A stretch of DNA of 64,000 nucleotides from TMED23 sp964566055 (GTDB taxonomy: Bacteria; Pseudomonadota; Alphaproteobacteria; Rhodospirillales; UBA2165), in contig CAZMHI010000001.1 of the NCBI GenBank assembly GCA_964566055.1, positions 69,475 through 133,474 of the forward strand. Reading direction: 5' to 3'. The translations under genes were made by a program, and so were the position numbers. Position 1 is the stretch's first letter. Every line of letters starts with the position of its first letter. The notes under the pieces were generated by a model. It worked only from the letters and a program-made list of their open reading frames with translations. It did no database searches and was not told the DNA's origin. Positions 8,798-17,379 of the stretch are shown here, in pieces.

Positions 8798-9307
8798 CTA
8801 CTCAACTTCTGTAACGTATTTCTGCAAGAAAGCCGCACCAAAAAAACTGACAGCGGCCAAGCCAAGTGAGGCAACCGTATTGTAGACGGTCATCGATAGA
8901 CCAAACAAGGTCCAGTCGATTTGGTCACAGCGTTTAGGCATTTTGGTCATCAAATTGCTGACAAAGTCTTTAAAGGTTGAAAGTGTGTCGCCGCCGCTGC
9001 TGCCGCAGCTCGTTGCCGCTTCCCACCAATGCTGCTCGACGCCATTGTGATAAAACGCCAGGGCGGCGCCCAGCAGAAAAATAAAGCCGATAACTTTTAA
9101 GGTTCCGGCTCGATCGATCATGCCGATATGCATACCCATAAAGGCAAAAAAGATGACGGCAAAATAGGGGATGCGCTGATATTTACAGAGGATGCAAGGC
9201 TCCAAGCCAAAGACAAATTGCGCGATGAACGCCGTCGCCAAGGCGCCGATACTGGCCAGCAGCAACACGCCTAATATAATCTTATTGGCTTTTTCGGTCA
9301 TCATCAT
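8798..9307 (-). CDS. dsbB: Disulfide bond formation protein B
   Basis: Inner-membrane quinone reductase that reoxidises periplasmic DsbA. The 169-residue protein has four transmembrane segments. The first periplasmic pair is in EPCILC after the first helix, with the following YQRIPY motif. The second pair is the cysteine of TSCGSSGG and that of MPKRCDQI, as expected for the second loop. It lies 3 bp before coq7 and 9 bp after a DedA-like gene. Together with the DsbD-like gene at 5.2 kb, both arms of periplasmic thiol-redox control occur in this region; no dsbA is in the window. Confidence 0.93.
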   Translation of the reverse strand: MMMTEKANKIILGVLLLASIGALATAFIAQFVFGLEPCILCKYQRIPYFAVIFFAFMGMHIGMIDRAGTLKVIGFIFLLGAALAFYHNGVEQHWWEAATSCGSSGGDTLSTFKDFVSNLMTKMPKRCDQIDWTLFGLSMTVYNTVASLGLAAVSFFGAAFLQKYVTEVE

Positions 9308-9316
9308 GAAGACATT

Positions 9317-9898
9317 CTAAAGCAGATATTTGACTAAGACAAAACCACCGATCAACAAGATACAAAACAAAACAAATAACAGACCAAGGCGGCGCTCGAT
9401 AAAGGCTTTGATGGGTTCGCCATACTTCCACAACAGAGCGGCGACAATAAAGAAACGCAATCCCCGGGCCAGGATCGAGGCAATAATGAAAACCGGCAGG
9501 CTGAGCCCGGTAACACCGCTTAAGATGGTGATAACTTTATAGGGGAACGGCGTCACCCCGGCGAAAAAGACCGCCCAAGCACCCCACTCATTGTAGGTCT
9601 CCTGAAATTCACCAAACTTGGCGCTGTAGTGATAAAAATCCAGAATTGGCTTGCCGATCTGCTCGAACAAAAAGAAGCCGATGCCATAGCCGAACACGCC
9701 GCCAATAACCGAAGCCACCATGCAAACACCAGCAATGACCCAGGCGCGGTCTCTGGCTGCCAAGACCATAGGGATCAATAATATATCGGGTGGAATTGGA
9801 AAAACCGAGCTTTCCACCAGCGAGATTAGCGCCAGTGCTAAAATGGCGTGCTTATGAGCAGCGAGGCTCAGCGTCCAATCATAAAGTCTGCGAAGCAT
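9317..9898 (-). CDS. DedA/YqaA family membrane protein
   Basis: A 193-residue polytopic membrane protein of the SNARE-associated (DedA/VTT) superfamily, closest in pattern to YqaA. The conserved segment EWGAWAVFFAGVTPFPYKV with the glycine/proline re-entrant loop is visible, as is the ISLVESSVFPIPPDILLIP segment near the N-terminus. DedA proteins are implicated in lipid flipping and membrane homeostasis; the role of this subfamily is not established. It is 3 bp after the cysteine hydrolase gene and 9 bp before dsbB, in one operon. Confidence 0.85.
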   Translation of the reverse strand: MLRRLYDWTLSLAAHKHAILALALISLVESSVFPIPPDILLIPMVLAARDRAWVIAGVCMVASVIGGVFGYGIGFFLFEQIGKPILDFYHYSAKFGEFQETYNEWGAWAVFFAGVTPFPYKVITILSGVTGLSLPVFIIASILARGLRFFIVAALLWKYGEPIKAFIERRLGLLFVLFCILLIGGFVLVKYLL

Positions 9899-9901
9899 GA
9901 A

Positions 9902-10585
9902 TTATTGCCCACCAAGATGATCTAGCACTTCCGCCAATTTCATCACGTCAGCATATTTGTGATGCAAATCGAAGAGACTTACTTTGTGGGCAATCTCGCT
10001 ACGGTCAAAAACGCATTCCTCAACGATAGAAATATGAAAGCCATTTGAATAGGCATCGACGACACTGGACCGGACACAGCCCGACGTGCTTTCACCGCAA
10101 ACGATGAGACTGTCATGCCCTTTTTGCACGAGGTGAGCCGCCAAGGGTGTGCCGAAAAAGGAACTGGCGCGCTCTTTTCTAATCACCACATCCTCGGGTT
10201 CTGGTGTAAAGGCCTCGTGAATTTCATAATCATGTGCCGTCAGGGGTGAAGCGTTGCGGCGCGTAGACTTTACCCGATTGGGAGAGAAGGTGCCGGTGAT
10301 GTAATAAATCGGTAATTTCGCCTGACGGCTTGCCGCTAGCAGTTTGACAATTGGTTCAATTGCCTCATGAGCGTAGATGCCACAGGTGCTTGGATATTCA
10401 GCGGTAATTTCGTGCGGTGGCTTTGCGCCGCCTTTGTAGACTAGATTGTAAAGATCAATGGCCAGCACAGCCGGATTCTTGCCGATATAGGTTTCCCGGA
10501 CATAGGGTGCATAGGTCGCGTAATCTTCCTCAGAATAAAGACCCTGCCAACAATGATTTTCAAATTCTTCCTTGCTCGCCATCAA
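9902..10585 (-). CDS. Isochorismatase-like cysteine hydrolase
   Basis: A 227-residue protein of the isochorismatase-like amidohydrolase superfamily, which includes nicotinamidase, N-carbamoylsarcosine amidase and maleamate amidase. The catalytic triad is visible as D44 (AIDLYN), K137 (IRKERASSFFGT) and C170 (ESTSGCVRSS), the cysteine being the nucleophile. The GTF...N and SGCVRSSVVDAYS motifs point to the carbamoylsarcosine-amidase/maleamate branch rather than to isochorismatase itself. It sits 80 bp after the IclR regulator and upstream of the DedA-dsbB-coq7 run. Substrate is not predictable from sequence alone; an N-carbamoyl or amide compound is a reasonable guess. Confidence 0.82.
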   Translation of the reverse strand: MMASKEEFENHCWQGLYSEEDYATYAPYVRETYIGKNPAVLAIDLYNLVYKGGAKPPHEITAEYPSTCGIYAHEAIEPIVKLLAASRQAKLPIYYITGTFSPNRVKSTRRNASPLTAHDYEIHEAFTPEPEDVVIRKERASSFFGTPLAAHLVQKGHDSLIVCGESTSGCVRSSVVDAYSNGFHISIVEECVFDRSEIAHKVSLFDLHHKYADVMKLAEVLDHLGGQ

Positions 10586-10665
10586 CTCAGCTCTCCCAGT
10601 CCAGCAATTTCAATCGCTGAAGAAATAGCAGGGCAGGTGCACTGGTATCAAGCCACGAGAACAAT

Positions 10666-11466
10666 TTATCCGTTTTCGTTAAAGCCGAGCCGGTTGGAGA
10701 CGGATTTTGAGACTGCCAGCAGCTCGCGGGCCAGCGGACCATCCCAGTCGACATTGAAATGCTTTTCCGGACCAAGCAACGTCAAAGCGCCGGCGATATT
10801 GCCGAAATGATCGAACAAAGGGGCCGCCAAGGCATTGATGGTTGCCTGCTCTTCGCCTTCGGTCCGGGAAATGCCACGAATGCGGACATCGGCCAGCAAT
10901 GCATTAAAGCTTTCCCGGTCTTCCGGCACGAGCTCAGGAGCGAGAAATTCATCGACCGTGTCCCGCGGCAAAAAGGCGGCAAACACCCGGCCCGTTGCTG
11001 AATTTACCATCGACAAGACAACTCCGACCCTGGCTGTCGTTACCAATGGTCTGGAGCCTTCGGACATGCGTACAATGGTCGGACCATGGCTGCCCCAAAC
11101 TGCCAATAAGCAAGATTGATCCGTGCGGTTGCGCAATTCGGCAACCGCATCTCCGGCGATACGAACAACATTGAGCTGCGATAGCGCTGACAAACCGACA
11201 TTGAGGGCAAATTCACCAAGGCCGTAGCGCCCACCGGCGGCGTCCTGTTCGACCATGCCGCTCCGTTGCAGGCTTACCAGATAGCGGTGGGCCTTCTGCG
11301 CCGACATATCAGCGGCTTCGGCTAATTCCTTGAGCATCGCCGGGCGGCCAATTTCCATCAGCACTTTGAGCAAATGCATACCGACTTCAACCGACTGCAC
11401 GCCAAAGCCTTTTTTGGGCTCACCGGCATTTTCGGAAATCGAACTATTTGGCGTTTCTTTATCCAT
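10666..11466 (-). CDS. IclR family transcriptional regulator
   Basis: A cytoplasmic regulator of about 266 residues with an N-terminal winged helix-turn-helix (LLKVLMEIGRPAMLKELAEAADMSAQKAHRYLVSL region) and a C-terminal IclR effector domain containing NSATGRVFAAF and the EGEEQATINALAAPLFD motif. IclR proteins usually control catabolic genes in response to a small organic acid. The ATG at 11466 is chosen over a GTG three codons upstream. The gene lies directly after the molybdoenzyme operon on the same strand, 39 bp from nrfD, and before the cysteine hydrolase, so either is a plausible target. Confidence 0.9.
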   Translation of the reverse strand: MDKETPNSSISENAGEPKKGFGVQSVEVGMHLLKVLMEIGRPAMLKELAEAADMSAQKAHRYLVSLQRSGMVEQDAAGGRYGLGEFALNVGLSALSQLNVVRIAGDAVAELRNRTDQSCLLAVWGSHGPTIVRMSEGSRPLVTTARVGVVLSMVNSATGRVFAAFLPRDTVDEFLAPELVPEDRESFNALLADVRIRGISRTEGEEQATINALAAPLFDHFGNIAGALTLLGPEKHFNVDWDGPLARELLAVSKSVSNRLGFNENG

Positions 11467-11505
11467 CTTCAGCACTCTAACACGAATGATGAAACCGCCA
11501 CCATC

Positions 11506-12426
11506 TTATCGGCTATGCAAATGGGGCAGCCGGACAGGCAGATAGACACCAGCTTTGATCGAGGAGTATTTCATAAAGAAATCTCCAATGATTGAAGCCA
11601 GGCCAATCACTGCCAGAATACTCGCCGAGAGCGGAGCGATTGTGCCGGTGGTCAAAATGAGGGGCACAACCAGGCCGATCAGCAAGGTGCCGCCATAGAA
11701 ATAAACCGCCAGCCGCCCCGCCAATAAATCATTGATCGAGCGCTTGGCGGTTTCATCTCCGCTTGAAACAGCGCCTTGTATTTCGAGCGCCCATAAAACA
11801 ATCACCACGGCGGTGACGCCGATCCACAGCTCAAGCAAGCCGCTTTCGCCACCAAGTTCCTGGTCACGAAGCGCTAATGTCAGAACCAGCGCCGCGATGC
11901 CGCCACGGATAGCGTAAGCGATATAAAGCACGGGGTGCAGGGTTGAGTTCCAAAATGGAATGCCTTTTGAAGCGGTATAGACGAAGCCCATATAGCCCAT
12001 CATCGTCAGCGAACCGATCACCGCTAAAATATCGCCCGCTCCTGATAACAGAGGGACAGCGCCCATTGGTGCGCCTAATTCGTTGCGCGACAGCAGATAA
12101 AGCACGCCACCGATCATAAAGAATGTCAGTCCCCAGAAACCTCTGGAAACCCAGGAGGTTTTAAAGCGCAGCATCATGTTGAGAACCCGTTCGGGCCGGG
12201 CAATATTGACCAGATGAGCCAGCCCGCCAAAACACGCCAAGACGTAGGATAAAACCAAGCCATCGAAGCTGCCGTAATACCTGGACAGCAGCCAGCCGCC
12301 GGCAGCGACGCCCACCAGGAAATGGCCATAGATGAGAAAGGCTCCTCGGCCTTCCGCCCATTCTCGTTGGGGCCGGTATTCGCTTTTTAAATCATTGATC
12401 AGTTGATCGTATCTTGCACTGGTCAC
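11506..12426 (-). CDS. NrfD/PsrC-type membrane anchor subunit
   Basis: A 306-residue integral membrane protein of the NrfD/PsrC family with about eight transmembrane helices, the usual quinone-interacting anchor of complex iron-sulfur molybdoenzymes. The FLVGVAAGGWLLSRY segment in the first helix and GGLAHLVNIARPERV between helices are typical. The start is a GTG with AGGA 9 bases upstream. It is the third subunit gene after the molybdopterin and ferredoxin genes (23-bp gap) and would pass electrons between the quinone pool and the ferredoxin subunit. Direction of electron flow cannot be read from sequence. Confidence 0.88.
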   Translation of the reverse strand: MTSARYDQLINDLKSEYRPQREWAEGRGAFLIYGHFLVGVAAGGWLLSRYYGSFDGLVLSYVLACFGGLAHLVNIARPERVLNMMLRFKTSWVSRGFWGLTFFMIGGVLYLLSRNELGAPMGAVPLLSGAGDILAVIGSLTMMGYMGFVYTASKGIPFWNSTLHPVLYIAYAIRGGIAALVLTLALRDQELGGESGLLELWIGVTAVVIVLWALEIQGAVSSGDETAKRSINDLLAGRLAVYFYGGTLLIGLVVPLILTTGTIAPLSASILAVIGLASIIGDFFMKYSSIKAGVYLPVRLPHLHSR

Positions 12427-12449
12427 AGCTTAAATTCCTTCTTCAAATA

Positions 12450-13058
12450 CTAGGCCGGCAGGTAATAGACGTTGGGTTTGGTGCCTTTATCCGGATGCAG
12501 GACAAAGCCGGCACGCTCCTTGATGAGACGGCTGACATTGCTGGTCGGATCATCAAGATCACCGAAGTGACGGGCCACGGTCGGGCAATTGGCGACACAG
12601 GCCGGCTCTTTACCTTCCTGGCGGCGGTCGCGGCAGAAATTGCATTTCATCACCACACCTTCCTGATGTTGCGTGGTGCGCGCAGCCTCAAAAGGCGTTT
12701 GACCCTTATCGCCGTAATAGGCCTGCTCATTGTCATTGAAATAGCGATTGGAATACGGACAGGCCAGCATGCAGGTGCGGCAGCCGACGCAGAGGTCATG
12801 ATCGATATCGACGGTGCCATCATCTTCCCAGACAAAGCTGGCGCCGGTGGGGCAAGCTTCGACACAGGGCGGGTCTTCACAGTGATTACAGAGCACCGGC
12901 AGGAAGGTCTGGCTGACTGTCGGATATTGCCCCTCCTCCTGCTTCAGCACACGGGCGAAGAAAATGCCGCGCGGCGTGCCATGCTCGGCTTTGCATGAGA
13001 GCTGACAGCCGTAACAGCCGACGCAGCGTTTTAAATCAATAACCATTCCCCACTTCAT
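12450..13058 (-). CDS. Four-cluster ferredoxin subunit of molybdoenzyme (DmsB/PsrB type)
   Basis: A 202-residue electron-transfer subunit with sixteen cysteines in four groups, each fitting a [4Fe-4S] cluster: CVGCYGCQLSC (C12-C22), CNHCEDPPCVEAC, CVGCRTCMLAC and the split pair CNFC with CVANC. This is the standard DmsB/PsrB layout linking the molybdopterin subunit to the membrane anchor. The start ATG overlaps the stop of the catalytic gene in TAATG, indicating translational coupling. No signal peptide is present, as expected for a partner that would be exported only together with a Tat-bearing subunit; here neither has one. Confidence 0.92.
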   Translation of the reverse strand: MKWGMVIDLKRCVGCYGCQLSCKAEHGTPRGIFFARVLKQEEGQYPTVSQTFLPVLCNHCEDPPCVEACPTGASFVWEDDGTVDIDHDLCVGCRTCMLACPYSNRYFNDNEQAYYGDKGQTPFEAARTTQHQEGVVMKCNFCRDRRQEGKEPACVANCPTVARHFGDLDDPTSNVSRLIKERAGFVLHPDKGTKPNVYYLPA

Positions 13059-15661
13059 TAGTTTTCCTCCACTTTGGAAACCTTGACCTTAGAACAAAGA
13101 TCAAGGGTAAGATTGACCGGATTGACGTATTCCCAATCAAGCTCAAGCAGTTCGTTGTAAAAAATACCTTTGCCCTCAGCGACCGGCATGCCCTTGGCCC
13201 AATGGCCACAGAGGGCAGCGATGCCGAGACCTTCAGGGTGGATCGCCTGGGTCAAATGGACCCGGCCTTTCACCTTGCGGCCTCTTTCCGTTTCGAGCCA
13301 AATCATGTCACCATCTTCGAGCCCGCGTTTCAGGCCCGACTGGGTATTCATAGCGATATTATAAGAATAGGGATCAAGCTGCGCGGCCTCGTCGAGCCAG
13401 GCGTTTTCCATAGTGAAACTGTTGGTGTGCAAGGTATCCCGGTAATAGAAGGTATAAAAATCAAAACCCTCATGATTACATTTGTGTGAGGCACAGGGCA
13501 GATAGTCGACCAGGGCTGAATAGTACTCCATCGGCACATCGAGACCTGCCGGGCCAGAAATCGCCTGGATTTTCTTACCGAGTTCCGGCATCCATTCCCA
13601 ATAGATCGGCACGCGGGCGTCGGTGAAGGGCCGCCAATACACTTCCTCCGGTGTCTTCGGCCAAGTGATCACGCCTTCTTGCTTGAAGTAGTCGAGGCCG
13701 CGTTCGTCCCCAAAATTATTTTTGAGATCAGCGTCGCAGATTTCCTCATAAGTATATTTCTTGTCACTTTCGAGCCGATTTTCGCCGCGTAAATCAAACA
13801 CCGCATTAAACGCCGCGTTCATATCGGAGAGAAAATCAGCGCGCTCTGCCAAATCGATCAGCACATCAGCAAAAATACGTTCTTTGCCCTCAGGCTCGAC
13901 CACCGGTTGCTGGATGGCCCAGCTCCAATCGCCCATACCGGCGGGATGGCTGAAAATATATGGGGAATTGGGACGCGTATTGTAGCACCCGAGATAACCG
14001 CGGTCGGGCAGGATGATATCAACAAAGTCCGAGGTCTCGTTCAAAAACAAATCGAAGGAGGCGATAAAATCCAGTTTTTTGAGCGATTCGGCGATCAAAT
14101 CCTTATTGGCGATGCTCATCATAATATTGGCGCCATAATTGATCAGCATTTCCGGCCGGTAGGGCATATCCAGTTTTTCCCAGAGCTCTTCGCCCTCTTC
14201 GGAGTTGAAAAACGGTGAAGTCATGCCCATGACTAACAAATCCTGCAACCCCATTTCTTCCGGTTTCTTAGGCTCGGGCCGGGGATAAGGCGGATCGTAG
14301 GCCATCCAGGTACCCACCTCCATCAGGCCATCCGGTCCGGCTTTGGGCTTATAGCCCATGCGTCCGGTCTCGGGGATGCCATCGAAAGCAGAATTGAAGC
14401 CGTGACAGGAGCCAACCACGTCAGCCGCGCCGACCAATTGGTTCAGCAACAGCACAGCCAGGAAATTAAACGTTGCGTTGCGATGACCTTGCAAGCCCCG
14501 GAAAGCAATGGCGGCGGCGGGACGGTACGGCAGGGTTACCCCATCGATAACAATAGTGCTGCCGATGCGCGCTTCCTTGGCGAACTCAGCTGTAAGACGG
14601 CGGATGTTTTCAGCTGGTACCGTGGTAATCTCCTCGGCATATTCGGGTGAGTATTTTTTCAAATGTTCTTTCAGAAGGACAAAAGACGGTTGGCATTTTA
14701 CGCCGTTGACCTCGAACTCGCCTGTCAGAGCCATGTCTTCGGAATCGGCCACGTTATGTGGCTTGGCGGCGCTGTCTTTGGTATCCCAGACCAAAGGTTC
14801 GTTGGTCTCACTATCCCGCACATAAGTGCCGTCTGGGCCAATCAAATAAGGACCATTGGTCTTCGCTTTGAGATAAGGCTCATCCAGGGTGCCGAGCTCA
14901 TTAGCCAGCACATTGCACATGGCGAGCGCCAGCGCAGCATCCGTGCCGACCCGGATCGGCACCCATTCATTGGCCTTGGCGGCGGCGAAATTGCACATCG
15001 GATCAACCACCACCATTTTCATGCCGCGTTCGCGGGCATCTGCTGCCTGCGCCATGTTGGAGTTCGAATTATGCCCGGCCGCGTGGCCCTTGGAGGCGCC
15101 AAAATAAAGCGCGTAATTGCAATATTGGAAATCCGGCAAGACACCCCAGGAGGCATGTAATAAACCTGAGACTTGGTGAGCAGAATTACCGCAATGGAGG
15201 CCACCACCGCCTTCGGACACGTTGGTGGTGCCGAAACCAGGCGCAAAGGCCGCCCAGGGCAGTCCCATGGTGTAAACGGTCGTGGTGCGCTGGATCGACA
15301 GCTTGCGGGGATCGTCAGCCCGGATTTTTTTCAAACGGCCGGCGATTTCATCCAAAGCCTCATCCCAGGAAATCTCCTCCCAGCCTGGATCAATGCCAAT
15401 GCCTTTTTCCGGATTGGTTCGGCGCATGGGTACCCGCACCCGGTTAGGATCGTAATGAGTCATCAGGCCACTGACGCCTTTACCACAGAGGCGCCCTTTG
15501 CCGACCGTACTTTTGGGATTGCCTTCAATTTTGACAGCGACACCATCGACTTTGTGGACCAGGATCGAACAAGTGCCGTAGCAGAGGTTACAGGTCGAAG
15601 GAATCCATTCGTCACCTTCTGGCGCGGTTTCCACTATTCTCGGGGGCTTAATCTCGTTCAT
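13058..15661 (-). CDS. Molybdopterin-dependent oxidoreductase, catalytic subunit
   Basis: An 867-residue member of the DMSO reductase superfamily. A [4Fe-4S] site near the N-terminus uses C24, C27, C31 and C59 (TCNLCYGTC and GRLCGKG). In GLHCGNSAH, C157 aligns by eye with the Mo-ligating Cys/Sec of NapA and FdhF, so cysteine ligation is likely. The C-terminal MoCo-binding domain contains MNTQSGLKRGLEDGD. There is no twin-arginine signal, so the enzyme should face the cytoplasm. A strong AGGAAGGAG precedes the ATG. The subunit set recalls phenylacetyl-CoA:acceptor oxidoreductase and polysulfide/thiosulfate reductases, but the substrate is unassigned. Confidence 0.9.
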   Translation of the reverse strand: MNEIKPPRIVETAPEGDEWIPSTCNLCYGTCSILVHKVDGVAVKIEGNPKSTVGKGRLCGKGVSGLMTHYDPNRVRVPMRRTNPEKGIGIDPGWEEISWDEALDEIAGRLKKIRADDPRKLSIQRTTTVYTMGLPWAAFAPGFGTTNVSEGGGGLHCGNSAHQVSGLLHASWGVLPDFQYCNYALYFGASKGHAAGHNSNSNMAQAADARERGMKMVVVDPMCNFAAAKANEWVPIRVGTDAALALAMCNVLANELGTLDEPYLKAKTNGPYLIGPDGTYVRDSETNEPLVWDTKDSAAKPHNVADSEDMALTGEFEVNGVKCQPSFVLLKEHLKKYSPEYAEEITTVPAENIRRLTAEFAKEARIGSTIVIDGVTLPYRPAAAIAFRGLQGHRNATFNFLAVLLLNQLVGAADVVGSCHGFNSAFDGIPETGRMGYKPKAGPDGLMEVGTWMAYDPPYPRPEPKKPEEMGLQDLLVMGMTSPFFNSEEGEELWEKLDMPYRPEMLINYGANIMMSIANKDLIAESLKKLDFIASFDLFLNETSDFVDIILPDRGYLGCYNTRPNSPYIFSHPAGMGDWSWAIQQPVVEPEGKERIFADVLIDLAERADFLSDMNAAFNAVFDLRGENRLESDKKYTYEEICDADLKNNFGDERGLDYFKQEGVITWPKTPEEVYWRPFTDARVPIYWEWMPELGKKIQAISGPAGLDVPMEYYSALVDYLPCASHKCNHEGFDFYTFYYRDTLHTNSFTMENAWLDEAAQLDPYSYNIAMNTQSGLKRGLEDGDMIWLETERGRKVKGRVHLTQAIHPEGLGIAALCGHWAKGMPVAEGKGIFYNELLELDWEYVNPVNLTLDLCSKVKVSKVEEN

Positions 15662-15685
15662 GTCGGGGCTCCTTCCTGGCGGCTT

Positions 15686-16108
15686 TTATCCGCCTTCAAA
15701 TCCTTTAAGAATAATCATTTCTATGGTCGCTGCCGTGCCATCGGGGGAAATGGGTGCGCGCGGGTCTTCGAACGGCTCGCCATTAACGAACAAGCGGCAG
15801 CACGGTAAAATTCCTACTCCGGGATCTTTGATTTGGGTAAATGAGTCGGCGCCGTAGCGTTCTTCCAAGGCAGCCACAACATCAAGCGGTGTCGCTGCCC
15901 CCGGCAAGCTAAGCGTTATTGGACTTTCCGATGTCACCGCCGATAGCAGACCGAACAGCAACACATCAATTGATATCGCCGAGGCAGTCGCGTTTTCGGC
16001 ATCGCCGGATTTTGCAGAATTCTCAGCTGCCTTTCGTTCGGCGCTGTACCACAGCACCGCCGAGCGGTCTTCTTCGATCTCCAACTCTGGAATGGGTGCT
16101 TCACCCAT
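15686..16108 (-). CDS. MoaD/ThiS-like sulfur-carrier protein with N-terminal extension
   Basis: A 140-residue protein. Residues from about 58 to the end look like a ubiquitin-fold MoaD/ThiS domain: ITLSLPGAATPLDVVAALEERYG, a RLFVNGEP strand, and an exact C-terminal LKGFEGG ending. The terminal diglycine is what MoaD needs for thiocarboxylation in molybdopterin synthesis. The first ~57 residues, with a low-complexity KAAENSAKSGDAENATAS stretch, are not part of that fold and are unexplained. It is the first gene of the molybdoenzyme operon, 24 bp before the catalytic subunit, so it probably supplies sulfur for, or modifies, that enzyme's cofactor. Normal MoaD has about 80 residues. Confidence 0.75.
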   Translation of the reverse strand: MGEAPIPELEIEEDRSAVLWYSAERKAAENSAKSGDAENATASAISIDVLLFGLLSAVTSESPITLSLPGAATPLDVVAALEERYGADSFTQIKDPGVGILPCCRLFVNGEPFEDPRAPISPDGTAATIEMIILKGFEGG

Positions 16109-16188
16109 GATGTTTAAATCCCATAATTAATTTAAGGGTATTAAACCATCATTTTATGTTTAACGCAATTTATAATTTAGTATAAAAT

Positions 16189-16244
16189 AAAATATTAATT
16201 TATGTATTATATTATAAATCATATAATACATAAATTAATATTTT
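16189..16244. repeat. 24-bp perfect AT-rich inverted repeat with 8-base loop
   Basis: Arms at 16189-16212 and 16221-16244 are perfectly complementary over 24 bp, separated by TATAAATC. Each arm contains a single G/C pair. It lies in the 236-bp gap between the divergent molybdoenzyme operon (start 16108) and the receiver-domain gene (start 16345). It could extrude as a cruciform, form a strong hairpin in RNA, or present paired operator sites. No gene on the plus strand ends just before it, so a simple terminator role on that strand is unlikely; the following T5 run is only by chance terminator-like. Confidence 0.85.
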
Positions 16245-16344
16245 TATCGCCTAAGTGATGGTAATCACCGGACTTACAACCCATCTCTGATAGGTTACCT
16301 GCGTTTGCTGCCAACGAAAATTAAGAATATTTCTAGGAATATCA

Positions 16345-17379
16345 TTGCGAAAAGAAACCAGAAAACACAAAGCCAGCTTTGATACCGTCCGTGTCCTGCT
16401 GGCCGAACCAAGAACACAACTCCGCGAAGAATTGATTCAATCTTTGAACGAATTTGGCCTGACGAACATCGAATCGACCGGCAATCTTAATAAGGTCCAT
16501 GAATGCTTGGCTGACGGCGGGCTGGATTTACTTATTTGCGATACGGTGTTGCCGGAAGGGAATCTCCATGACCTCCTGAAAAGTGTGCGATTTGGTGAAA
16601 CCACCAGCAACCCTTTCCTGGTGATCATTACCCTGATCTCCGATCCTACCTCAGAGTTAGTAAATCAAATGATGGATTGTGGGCCGGATGCAATCCTGCT
16701 CAAACCGTTTACGCCTGCGCAGTTAAATGAGCGTATCCAAAACCTGGTTCACAACCGCAAACGTTTTGCTGTGACTTCCAGCTATGTCGGCCCGGAACGG
16801 CGCCAAGGTCACCGGGAAGACAAGACCGGCAAAGAAACCATTCGCGTGCCCAATCCTCTCTATATTAAATCGTTTGGCATTGAGAACCTTGCCATCACCA
16901 AGCGGGCAGCCGATACCGCAGCAAAGCGTATCAATAATCAGATGGTTGAAAGCTATTCACAGCGGACAACAGAGTTGGTGGGGGAACTGTTTCCGCCCAT
17001 CGGTCAAATAGAATGGACGCCGGAAAGACAGCTTCCGCTGAATGAATTGCACCAAGTCACGTTGGATTTAAACAACCGTATTCTAGATACCGACTACAAA
17101 TCTCTAGCCGGCCTGACGACGACACTTACCCGCATGCTGAAAGACGCCGGCAATTGGACCGATACGGAAAACAAAGGTGACATCCGTCTCCTAAGAATAT
17201 TATGCGAAGTATTGCAACGGGGATTTAATAATGTTGAGGATCCAATCTTACCGCCACCGGTTGTCGAAGGAGAACCGATGGAGGTCAGTGATTTGATGGA
17301 AGATTTTGCCGAGCCGGAAAATATTGAAAATCCGGAAAATAATGCGGAAAATGAGCTTGAAATAAGCTCTAGTGGTTGA
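16345..17379 (+). CDS. Receiver-domain protein with alphaproteobacterial C-terminal region
   Basis: A 344-residue protein with a CheY-like receiver domain at about residues 14-135: the phosphoacceptor is probably D66 (LLICDTVLP) and the conserved lysine is in ILLKPFTP. The usual acidic pair at the first strand is reduced to AEP (E21), so metal binding may be altered. A YVGPERR motif follows, as in a group of alphaproteobacterial receiver proteins. The C-terminal part is helical with no recognised output domain and ends in an acidic, Asn/Glu-rich tail. The TTG start has AGGA 7 bases upstream. It is probably a two-component signalling protein; partner unknown. Confidence 0.78.
   Translation: MRKETRKHKASFDTVRVLLAEPRTQLREELIQSLNEFGLTNIESTGNLNKVHECLADGGLDLLICDTVLPEGNLHDLLKSVRFGETTSNPFLVIITLISDPTSELVNQMMDCGPDAILLKPFTPAQLNERIQNLVHNRKRFAVTSSYVGPERRQGHREDKTGKETIRVPNPLYIKSFGIENLAITKRAADTAAKRINNQMVESYSQRTTELVGELFPPIGQIEWTPERQLPLNELHQVTLDLNNRILDTDYKSLAGLTTTLTRMLKDAGNWTDTENKGDIRLLRILCEVLQRGFNNVEDPILPPPVVEGEPMEVSDLMEDFAEPENIENPENNAENELEISSSG

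Noticed and set aside
12414..12998. 194-residue plus-strand frame opposite the ferredoxin gene
   Set aside because: It lies wholly over the four-cluster ferredoxin gene, whose sixteen cysteines are unmistakable; the opposite frame is a codon-bias shadow.
14663..15160. 165-residue plus-strand frame opposite the molybdoenzyme gene
   Set aside because: Fully inside the catalytic subunit gene on the other strand; no family similarity and no start signal.
15173..15808. 211-residue plus-strand frame across the MoaD-like/molybdoenzyme junction
   Set aside because: Antisense to two well-supported genes and their ribosome-binding site; no recognisable domain.
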